64,000 nucleotides of DNA, taken from contig JABISG010000050.1 of assembly GCA_018699955.1 (NCBI GenBank), forward strand, positions 1 to 64,000, given 5' to 3'. A model generated the notes under the pieces. The model was not told the DNA's origin and searched no databases. It saw only the letters and a program-made list of their open reading frames with translations. This DNA is from Planctomycetaceae bacterium (GTDB lineage: Bacteria > Planctomycetota > Planctomycetia > Planctomycetales > Planctomycetaceae). Positions 8,062 through 14,151 of the stretch are shown here, one piece after another; within the stretch, counting starts at the first letter, position 1; each line of letters opens with the position of its first letter. The translations under genes and the position numbers were made by a program.

Positions 8062-9843
8062 GTGGCAACGACAGACAAGCAGCAGGCGAAATCTCAGACC
8101 ATTAACGGTGCCGATATTCTCATCGAAGCCGTTGTGCGGCAGGGAACCGAGATCATCTTTGCCTATCCCGGCGGTGCCAGCATGCCGCTGCATCAGGCGT
8201 TACGCAGGAAAAGAGACGTGCTGCGGACGATTCTGCCGCGACATGAGCAGGGCGGCGGATTCGCGGCACAGGGCGTCGCGCGAACGACCGGGCGGGTTGG
8301 CGTTTGCATGGCGACGAGCGGTCCGGGAGCAACCAACCTCGTCACAGCGCTGGCCGACGCCAAACTCGACAGCATTCCACTGGTCGCGATCACCGGTCAG
8401 GTTCCGCATTCGGTTATCGGAACGGATGCCTTTCAGGAAACGCCGATCGTCGAAGTCTGCCGTGCGATCACCAAACACCACTATCTCGTCACCGAACTGG
8501 CCGACGTGCCACGGGTTGTGAAAGAAGCATATCATGTTGCTCGCACTGGACGACCAGGACCGGTGCTGATCGATGTTCCCAAAGATGTGCAGTTGGCAAC
8601 GATGGATGAGGAACCCGATTACGATCCGCCCATGCAACTGCCCGGTTATCACCCCGAGGTTCGTAAGGCAGCGCCCGAGCAGGTGGGGCAAATCCTTGCT
8701 GCCGTGAGGCGATCGAAGCGGCCGGTTTTGTATGTCGGTGGTGGCTGCGTCAATTCTGAAGCGTCGAAAGAGCTTCACGATTTCGCGTTGAAGACGGGCA
8801 TTCCCGTCACCACAACCATAATGGGGCTGGGCGTATTTCCCGGCGACCATCCGCAGTCGCTCGACATGCTGGGCATGCACGGCGCGGCTTACGCCAACTA
8901 TGCAGTCAACGACTCCGATTTGCTGTTGGCGTTCGGCGTGCGGTTCGACGACCGAGTGACCGGCAAACTCGAAGAGTTCGCCAAGCACGGCAAGATTGTC
9001 CACGTCGAAATTGACCCGTCGGAGATCCACAAGAACAAAGAAGCGCACCTGCCGATTGTGGCCGACGTGAAAGAAGTACTCCAAGCGCTCAACGCCGCGA
9101 TTACTGACGACGACTTGCCCGATTTGACGGAATGGCACGCACAAATTGCGAAGTGGAAGAAGAAGTATCCATTTTCGTTTAAGGACTCGGGCGATCAAAT
9201 TCTGCCGCAGTATGCAATTCAGGAACTCTGTCGGCAAACGCAGGAACGCGAAACGTACGTTTCGGTGGGTGTGGGCCAGCATCAGATGTGGTCGGCCCAG
9301 TTCTACAAGTTTTCAGAGCCGCGACATTGGTTGAGCAGTTCCGGATTAGGAACGATGGGCTTTGGGTTGCCGGCCGCGATGGGCGTGCAAGCGGCAAACC
9401 CCGACGCACTCTCCATCGACATTGACGGCGACGGTTCAATCCTGATGAACATCCAGGAGTTGGCAACGCTGCGCTGCGAAGACCTGCCCGTGAAGATTCT
9501 GCTGCTGAACAATCAGCATCTGGGCATGGTGATGCAATGGGAAGATCGCTTCATGCAGGGTCGCCGCGCTCACACGTTTCTGGGGCATATCGACGACCCC
9601 CGGTCGCTGGGTGACGGAGACGGGTCCGTACCGGAAGAAACCTACCCGGATTTTGTTGCGATCGCAAAAGGTTTCGGCGTCGCCAGCCGACAGGTGCGAT
9701 CCAAGGCCGAGTATCCCGAGGCGCTGGCAGAGATGCTCGCGCACGACGGCGCGTTCCTGCTCGACGTGGTTTGCCCGTACCAGGAACACGTGCTGCCCAT
9801 GATTCCCACGGGAAAATCCGTGCGGGACATGATCATCAAGTGA
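8062..9843 (+). CDS. ilvB: Acetolactate synthase large subunit
   Basis: This 593-residue ThDP enzyme condenses two pyruvates, or pyruvate with 2-oxobutyrate, at the head of valine/isoleucine/leucine synthesis. The three domains are in order. The N-terminal PYR domain contains [11 protein letters not shown] and the catalytic glutamate in [12 protein letters not shown], followed by [15 protein letters not shown]. The central domain (about 200-335) binds FAD in ALS enzymes. The C-terminal PP domain contains the ThDP/Mg motif [15 protein letters not shown] and QWEDRF. It starts at GTG 8062. A short acidic insert ([12 protein letters not shown]) lies after the WEDRF motif. No regulatory subunit gene (ilvN) or ilvC follows, so the small subunit must be elsewhere or absent. 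Confidence 0.92.
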   Translation: MATTDKQQAKSQTINGADILIEAVVRQGTEIIFAYPGGASMPLHQALRRKRDVLRTILPRHEQGGGFAAQGVARTTGRVGVCMATSGPGATNLVTALADAKLDSIPLVAITGQVPHSVIGTDAFQETPIVEVCRAITKHHYLVTELADVPRVVKEAYHVARTGRPGPVLIDVPKDVQLATMDEEPDYDPPMQLPGYHPEVRKAAPEQVGQILAAVRRSKRPVLYVGGGCVNSEASKELHDFALKTGIPVTTTIMGLGVFPGDHPQSLDMLGMHGAAYANYAVNDSDLLLAFGVRFDDRVTGKLEEFAKHGKIVHVEIDPSEIHKNKEAHLPIVADVKEVLQALNAAITDDDLPDLTEWHAQIAKWKKKYPFSFKDSGDQILPQYAIQELCRQTQERETYVSVGVGQHQMWSAQFYKFSEPRHWLSSSGLGTMGFGLPAAMGVQAANPDALSIDIDGDGSILMNIQELATLRCEDLPVKILLLNNQHLGMVMQWEDRFMQGRRAHTFLGHIDDPRSLGDGDGSVPEETYPDFVAIAKGFGVASRQVRSKAEYPEALAEMLAHDGAFLLDVVCPYQEHVLPMIPTGKSVRDMIIK

Positions 9844-9890
9844 CGGCAATTGCGTTGAAAGCGGCATATCAACAGGAATCGGAAAGTTGT

Positions 9891-10002
9891 AGAAGCAGTT
9901 TCAAAACCGTAGCCACCGTCGCCAGACGGTGGGCAACGCTCGACGGAATCCACGCTCTGGCGAGCTTGGCTACGACAAAAAACGGGTTTTGAAACCACTC
10001 TA
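9891..10002. repeat. Nested palindromic element, copy 1
   Basis: This is an approximately 110-bp element. The outer arms AGTTTCAAAACC (9897-9908) and GGTTTTGAAACC (9985-9996) match at 11 of 12 positions. Inside are the arms GTAGCC...TCGCCAGA (about 9909-9926) and TCTGGCGA...GGCTAC. The whole could fold into a long cruciform or RNA hairpin. A second element at 45925-46061 shares the AGTTTCAAAAC arms but has a different inside. It has no coding capacity and no terminator T-run. Confidence 0.7.
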
Positions 10003-10575
10003 ATCGCTTTTCAAATAAGTGGTTGTGCCCTTTCTCCCCAAACGGCTCGATTTTCTTGTCCGTTATCTGTGGTGGGGCGTTATCTCTTCGTTAGAACGAG
10101 TTGGCGTTGCACTGCGATCACGGAAGCGCAATCCGCATGGCGACGCAATCTCCCGCAGCCGCGGAACCATTTCGGCCGGCCTGTCGGGATCGATATTCGT
10201 TTTTTGAAGGGCCACAGACAGATGATCTGGCATTGGCGTGTTTCAGCGGGCCGTTTGGAGCCTGCGAATTCAAATTCCGACCCAGGTATCGTTTACGTCC
10301 ACAAGGGAGATCAATTGCCGTTGCGGGAACAACACCACTCGGGGCAGTCGCCGACGCGATCCTGCTGTTGTGTTGGCATCCTGCCGCCATCCCGCACCGG
10401 CAAACCGGACAAAGGACGCGTACACCAAAACTAGTTGTCGCGACAGCACCTCTCCACAGCGCAAGCCGTGACCTCATCGCGGCGACCGACGACGGGCATT
10501 ACAATGCACGGGGGAATCAATCGGTTCCCAATTGCATTGTCGATGTCGGTGTGTCATCTGCTGGAGATTTCACCA
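10003..10575. other. Intergenic region before the sulfatase
   Basis: No gene is supported. The open frames here lack codon bias and recognisable motifs. A frame open from 10435 joins the sulfatase, but its first 47 residues are not sulfatase-like and precede a clear signal peptide, so it is treated as untranslated leader. The sulfatase promoter should lie here. Confidence 0.4.
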
Positions 10576-11979
10576 ATGAGAACCGTTGTGCTGCGAGTGG
10601 GCTTGCTTGTGCTGTTGGGAAGCTGCGTTGTTCCCGCTGATGTTACGGCTGCCGAGAAGCCGAACATCCTGCTGATAATGATTGACGACATGGGTTGGAT
10701 GGACCTGCATTGCCAGGGCAATCCGCGGTTGCACACGCCGCACATCGATCGCTTGGCAACTCAGGGCATGCGGTTCACCGACGCCTACGCAGCCGCTCCG
10801 GTTTGCTCGCCAACGCGCGCAGCCGTGTTGACCGGACTCTCACCCGCGCGATTGCAAATTACCAACCACATTCCCGATCAAAAACAATTCGCGCCCAAAG
10901 ATGCCAAGCTGGCGCCGGCCGAAATGCTCGACCATTTGCCATTGCGACACGTCACCGTTGCCGAACGGCTCAAAGAATCCGGTTACGCCACCGGCTTCTT
11001 CGGCAAGTGGCATCTCGCCGGTCGACGTGTCCCCAGGAAGCAAGGGCAGGGTGATCTGCGGTTTTACCCGGAACGGCAAGGCTTCGACCTCAACTTCGGT
11101 GGCTGCGCGATGGGCGGCCCGTTTTCGTTTTTCGACCCCTACAACCTCCACAATCTTCCGTCCCGCAAAAAAGGGGAGTACATGCCCGATCGGCTTGCCG
11201 ATGAGGTGATTGGGTTCATGCGAGCAAACCGCGATCAGCCGTTCCTTGGCTTCCTCTGGAATTACACCGTTCATTGGCCAATGGAAGCGCCGGCCACTCT
11301 CGTTGAGAAGTACAGCAAACGGAAAGACCTCGGCCGCGTCGATCACCGTTATGCCGCCATGATCGAAGCGCTGGACGGTTCCATCGGCCGCATTCTGCAG
11401 GAACTCGATGCACTGAAACTCTCCGACCGCACGCTCGTCATCTTCACTTCCGACAACGGAGCGTTTGGCGGTGTCGCAGATAACAGCCCGCTGCGTGCGG
11501 CCAAGGGTTATCTGTACGAAGGGGGAATCCGCGTCCCGCTGATCGTGCGTTGGCCGGGAGTCGTCGAAGCGGGCAAAGTCTGCAGCGACCCGGTTGTCAG
11601 CATGGATTTCTTTCCAACGATTCTGAAAGCCGCCGGCATCGATCCCGATCCGGACACTGCGCTCGATGGTGAAGACCTGATGCCGCTGTTAAGGCAAACC
11701 GGCCCGCTCAAACGATCGGCGATTTTCTTCCACTATCCCAACTACGCCTTCCACGGCGGCAATCGCCTCGGCAGCGCAGTGCGCGAAGGCGACTACAAGC
11801 TCATCGAACGATTCGACGACGGCTCGCTGGAATTGTACGACCTGGCAAAAGACATCGGCGAGAAGAACAATCTCGCGACCGAGATGCCAAACCGCGCCGC
11901 GAAGTTGCGCGGGAAGTTACATTCCTGGCGCAAAGATGTGTCGGCCGCAATGCCTCGACGCATCGCCGAATCCAATTGA
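10576..11979 (+). CDS. Secreted type I sulfatase
   Basis: This 467-residue exported enzyme should hydrolyse sulfate esters, most likely on polysaccharides. The signal peptide is MRTVVLRVGLLVLLGSCVVPA. The mature part opens with EKPNILLIMIDDMG, whose D37-D38 bind the metal. The C-x-P-x-R motif CSPTR (C77) is the cysteine that a formylglycine-generating enzyme converts to the catalytic aldehyde. FFGKWHLAG and FTSDNGAFGG supply further active-site residues. The start at ATG 10576 is chosen for the signal peptide and the GGAG eight to ten bases upstream. The length is typical of the arylsulfatase A-like family. The substrate cannot be read from sequence. The FGE-like kinase at 54474-57647 lacks the FGE cysteines, so the maturase must be elsewhere. 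Confidence 0.9.
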   Translation: MRTVVLRVGLLVLLGSCVVPADVTAAEKPNILLIMIDDMGWMDLHCQGNPRLHTPHIDRLATQGMRFTDAYAAAPVCSPTRAAVLTGLSPARLQITNHIPDQKQFAPKDAKLAPAEMLDHLPLRHVTVAERLKESGYATGFFGKWHLAGRRVPRKQGQGDLRFYPERQGFDLNFGGCAMGGPFSFFDPYNLHNLPSRKKGEYMPDRLADEVIGFMRANRDQPFLGFLWNYTVHWPMEAPATLVEKYSKRKDLGRVDHRYAAMIEALDGSIGRILQELDALKLSDRTLVIFTSDNGAFGGVADNSPLRAAKGYLYEGGIRVPLIVRWPGVVEAGKVCSDPVVSMDFFPTILKAAGIDPDPDTALDGEDLMPLLRQTGPLKRSAIFFHYPNYAFHGGNRLGSAVREGDYKLIERFDDGSLELYDLAKDIGEKNNLATEMPNRAAKLRGKLHSWRKDVSAAMPRRIAESN

Positions 11980-12165
11980 TGCTGCCACGAAAATAGCGGG
12001 TCTGGGAGTTGCACCCAGCTGTCAAGGCATATGAAACCCCGATGAGCACTGGCTCACCCGCGACGCTGTCGGTTCGACCGCACGTAGGAGACGAGAGCAG
12101 AGGAAATGGTTCGCGCAGAATGTTTCTGCGATGGACTCTCGGCCTTCCGCTCCCGAAATAAAAAG

Positions 12166-12247
12166 TAGCCAAGGGGAGAGTCGAACTCCCACGCCCGATG
12201 GGCACGACGTTCTGAGCGTCGCGTGTCTACCGTTCCACCACTTGGCC
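12166..12247 (-). tRNA. tRNA-Leu(CAG)
   Basis: It folds as GGCCAAG/CTTGGCT acceptor, GTG/CAC D-stem, anticodon arm CGACG-CTCAGAA-CGTCG, a 13-nt class II variable arm (TGCCCATCGGGCG) and a GGGAG/CTCCC T-stem. It is the last gene of the array in transcription order and the only leucine tRNA here with a normal long variable arm. No CCA is encoded. G1-U72 is a wobble pair. Confidence 0.9.
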
Positions 12248-12259
12248 ATGTTATTTGAG

Positions 12260-12330
12260 TGACCCGTATGGGAATCGAACCCATGCCGCGAGAATGAGGG
12301 TCTCGCATCCTGCCGCTAGACCAACGGGCC
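12260..12330 (-). tRNA. tRNA-Glu(CTC)
   Basis: The acceptor is GGCCCGT/ACGGGTC, the anticodon arm is CGAGA-CCCTCAT-TCTCG, and the T-arm is ATGGG-TTCGATT-CCCAT. The anticodon CTC reads GAG. All arms are intact and the gene is 71 nt long. Confidence 0.9.
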
Positions 12331-12339
12331 GTTGTTGAG

Positions 12340-12421
12340 TGCGTCGGGACGGAGTTGAACCGCCAAAGCTCGAAAGCGGGTGGGTTACAGCCACTTAGGC
12401 TCGCCAATGCCCAGCCGACGC
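12340..12421 (-). tRNA. tRNA-Tyr(GTA)
   Basis: The acceptor GCGTCGG/CCGACGC is perfect. The anticodon loop is CTGTAAC and the variable arm is long, with a GCT-TTCG-AGC hairpin, as expected for bacterial tRNA-Tyr (class II). Two oddities are C at position 8 instead of the near-universal U, and a mismatched 27-43 pair. Confidence 0.8.
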
Positions 12422-12434
12422 ATGTTGTTTTCAG

Positions 12435-12511
12435 TAGCACGGGTGGGAGTCGAACCCACAGACAATCACGAAGGTTTGAGCTTCGCCGCTTTGCCGTTTG
12501 CGTACCGCGCC
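12435..12511 (-). tRNA. tRNA-Leu(CAA), short variable arm
   Basis: The acceptor is GGCGCGG/CCGTGCT, the D-stem CGC/GCG, the anticodon arm CGAAG-CTCAAAC-CTTCG and the T-arm GTGGG-TTCGACT-CCCAC. The variable segment is only 9 nt (TGATTGTCT) and cannot form the usual class II stem of tRNA-Leu. Confidence 0.78.
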
Positions 12512-12599
12512 ATGTGTTTTCGTTCTCGACACTGCATGCTGATTCAGGGTTCAATCTCCATTCACACTTCAATGATGTTCTGCGGTCGTATTGAAAAAG

Positions 12600-12672
12600 C
12601 GTCCCCGATGGGATTTGAACCCACGATCTCCTGCGTGACAGGCAGGCGAGCACTCCGCTGCTCCGCGAGGAC
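12600..12672 (-). tRNA. tRNA-Asp(GTC)
   Basis: The acceptor is GTCCTCG/CGGGGAC with discriminator G, typical for Asp. The anticodon arm is CCTGC-CTGTCAC-GCAGG. Position 8 is C rather than U. The remaining arms are intact. Confidence 0.88.
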
Positions 12673-12738
12673 TTTTTTGTCTCTGCTACCGCGTGCTACC
12701 TTCTTCCTCCCTCATTGGTCGGCGGCAGCACTTGCTAG

Positions 12739-12812
12739 TGGCTCAGGTGGGAGTCGAACCCACAGCATCCCTGGTTCTAAGCCAAGGTGGTCTACCGATT
12801 GCCTACCGAGCC
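12739..12812 (-). tRNA. tRNA with TAG anticodon (nominally Leu), class I body
   Basis: The acceptor is GGCTCGG/CTGAGCC, the anticodon arm CTTGG-CTTAGAA-CCAGG and the T-arm GTGGG-TTCGACT-CCCAC. The variable loop is 6 nt (GATGCT). The anticodon TAG reads CUA/CUG (Leu), not the UAG stop. The 5' two thirds match the truncated TTG copy at 12864-12921 except at the middle anticodon base. The body therefore looks like a tRNA-Gln with a changed anticodon. The D-stem is weak (two clear pairs). Confidence 0.7.
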
Positions 12813-12863
12813 ATTCTGTCTCACACTACCGCCTTCGCCCTTTATCCTCCCTCATCGGTCGAC

Positions 12864-12921
12864 GGGCTCAGTTGCTTCCCTGGTTCAAAGCCAAGGTGGT
12901 CTACCGATTGCCTACCGAGCC
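12864..12921 (-). pseudogene. Truncated tRNA-Gln(TTG), lacks T-arm
   Basis: From the 5' end, GGCTCGG through the anticodon arm CTTGG-CTTTGAA-CCAGG matches the neighbouring gene at 12739-12812, with T for A in the anticodon. After the anticodon stem the T-arm is missing. The sequence runs through GAAGCAA into CTGAGCC, which may be the acceptor strand or merely the array spacer, because other spacers contain a similar CTCAGTTGC. It is either a deletion relic or an unusual T-armless tRNA. Confidence 0.7.
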
Positions 12922-12935
12922 ATTTGAATCGTCAG

Positions 12936-13009
12936 TACCCAGAGCAGGAATCGAACCTGCAAACACTCGGGTTTAAGCCGAGCCGCTCTACCTGTTGGCG
13001 TATCCGGGC
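12936..13009 (-). tRNA. tRNA-Leu(TAA), class I variable loop
   Basis: The fold is clean: GCCCGGA/TCTGGGT acceptor (like ordinary tRNA-Leu UAA), T8-A9, CGC/GCG D-stem, anticodon arm CTCGG-CTTAAAC-CCGAG and T-arm GCAGG-TTCGATT-CCTGC. The variable loop is only 5 nt (TGTTT). A bacterial leucine tRNA normally has a 10-15-nt variable arm. Confidence 0.8.
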
Positions 13010-13014
13010 ATCAG

Positions 13015-13086
13015 TGGGCCTGGACGGAGTCGAACCGTCGTCTGGCTCTTATAAGGAGCCGGCTCTCACCATTGAGCTACAGGCCC
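13015..13086 (-). tRNA. tRNA-Ile(TAT)
   Basis: The acceptor GGGCCTG/CAGGCCC is perfect, the D-arm is GCTC/GAGC, the anticodon arm GGCTC-CTTATAA-GAGCC and the T-arm GACGG-TTCGACT-CCGTC. The anticodon TAT reads AUA directly. Most bacteria instead use a lysidine-modified CAT tRNA. Confidence 0.9.
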
Positions 13087-13097
13087 AATTGGGTCAG

Positions 13098-13169
13098 TGA
13101 GACCGGAGGGACTCGAACCCTCACCGTGCAGATTAAAAGTCTGCTGTGCTGCCATTACACCACGACCTC
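13098..13169 (-). tRNA. tRNA-Lys(TTT)
   Basis: The acceptor is GAGGTCG/CGGTCTC with two wobble pairs, the anticodon arm GCAGA-CTTTTAA-TCTGC and the T-arm GAGGG-TTCGAGT-CCCTC. It is complete. Confidence 0.9.
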
Positions 13170-13241
13170 AAAGTTGGTCCGGCGTATCTGTTTCAATCGC
13201 TGTCGTAACATTTCAGTTCTCCTTTGTTGGATTCGATCAAG

Positions 13242-13314
13242 TAGCCCGAGAAGGAGTCGAACCTTCGTTTCCGCCTTATCAGAGCGGCGTCCTTGACCGT
13301 TGGACGACCGGGCT
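13242..13314 (-). tRNA. tRNA-Ile(GAT)
   Basis: The acceptor is AGCCCGG/TCGGGCT, the D-arm GTCC/GGAC, the anticodon arm CCGCT-CTGATAA-GGCGG and the T-arm GAAGG-TTCGACT-CCTTC. It is not in an rRNA operon, the usual place of this isoacceptor. Confidence 0.88.
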
Positions 13315-13392
13315 ATGGTGTTCTTCTTGTTGTGGTGAAACTACCGCGTGACGCCTTCTTCCTGCGCACTGCTCGGCGACGTCACTTGCTAG

Positions 13393-13467
13393 TCGGGATG
13401 ACAGGATTTGAACCTGCGATCTCCTGGTCCCAAACCAGGCGCGTTAGCCAGGCTACGCTACATCCCG
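13393..13467 (-). tRNA. tRNA-Pro(TGG)
   Basis: The acceptor CGGGATG/CATCCCG is perfect, the anticodon arm is CCTGG-TTTGGGA-CCAGG and the T-loop is TTCAAAT. It is a canonical bacterial proline tRNA. Confidence 0.93.
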
Positions 13468-13563
13468 AAACGGTCAGTCAAATCATGCGATCACTTCAGT
13501 TCTCAAAACAAAACTATCGCCCTCAGCCTTTTTCCTCCCTCTTCGGTCGGCGGCTTCGGTTGA

Positions 13564-13634
13564 TACCCCGTAGGGGAATTGAACCCCCATCTGCGGATTG
13601 AAAGCCCGCTATCCTGCCGTTGGACGAACGGGGC
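13564..13634 (-). tRNA. tRNA-Glu(TTC)
   Basis: The acceptor is GCCCCGT/ACGGGGT, the anticodon arm GCGGG-CTTTCAA-TCCGC and the T-loop TTCAATT. It is the first gene of the array in transcription order. Confidence 0.9.
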
Positions 13635-14151
13635 CAGCAAACGAGCACGCTTGCCGCGAAGGCAGGCGAGCGCAGTGCGGTAGCAAAACGACCGCCTTCA
13701 GTCTTCATCCTCATCAATCGCCTGCAATCTCAGTTGCAACCAGCCCTGCTTTTGTTCGTGACACGAAAAAAGCCCGATGTCGCTGTGACATCGGGCTTTG
13801 AAAAGCTCGTCTGGATCAAGGGCCAGGTGTCACAAATGCAACGGAAGTAAGGGCAGCGATTTCGTCAGTTGCGGCTGTTCAATCCGCAACTGATCGGTAT
13901 ACGACCCTATGCCTTCGCGTTCAAAGGTGAGACCTGACCCTGGGACCATCATCGCCGGATTCCTCATTTCATGCAGGCCGGATGACCCGCGAAAAAGTTG
14001 AGTTTTAATTCTTCTGCAGGGTTAGACGCAGGAGCAATAAAAAGGTTCACAAGAATCCTTGAATTCTTCGGACAACTCATGCAATGCACGAATGGTCGAG
14101 CAATTCGCAAGTCGCGTTGTTGGTTTTCCGCAGTGATGTTACGCGTTGACC
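13635..14151. other. Gap between the MscS gene and the tRNA array
   Basis: This gap holds one array-type spacer copy (13690-13740), the terminator at 13766-13799 and a small GTTGCGG/CCGCAAC hairpin near 13875. No gene is seen. The array promoter should lie between 13640 and 13765 on the minus strand. Confidence 0.45.
13766..13799 (-). terminator. Rho-independent terminator (minus strand)
   Basis: Perfect 13-bp arms AAAGCCCGATGTC/GACATCGGGCTTT surround a GCTGT loop. On the minus strand the stem is followed by a T-run. It separates the MscS gene upstream from the tRNA array downstream, both on the minus strand. Confidence 0.85.

Larger units (their letters stand above)
12686..13740 (-). repeat. 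Repeated spacers within the tRNA array
   Basis: Imperfect copies of one spacer lie at 12686-12738, 12826-12877, 13341-13392, 13514-13563 and 13690-13740. On the + strand they share CTACCGC, a pyrimidine block like TTCTTCCTCCCTC, then TCGGTCGGCGGC and in some copies CACTTGCTAG. They suggest that tRNA-plus-spacer units were duplicated or inserted by recombination. Confidence 0.65.

Noticed and set aside
8200-9282. A 360-codon frame antisense to ilvB
   Set aside because: Shadow frame with no family features. The ilvB frame is complete and conserved.
10435-10575. A longer N-terminus for the sulfatase
   Set aside because: The extra 47 residues precede a clear signal peptide. GGAG lies directly before ATG 10576.
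12739-12812. tRNA with TAG anticodon as an amber suppressor
   Set aside because: An amber suppressor needs anticodon CTA. Anticodon TAG reads CUA and CUG, so it is not a stop-codon suppressor.
12380-13850. Several overlapping open frames across the tRNA array
   Set aside because: They translate tRNA sequences in reverse (recurring GVEPT-like strings come from the T-arm) and are not proteins.
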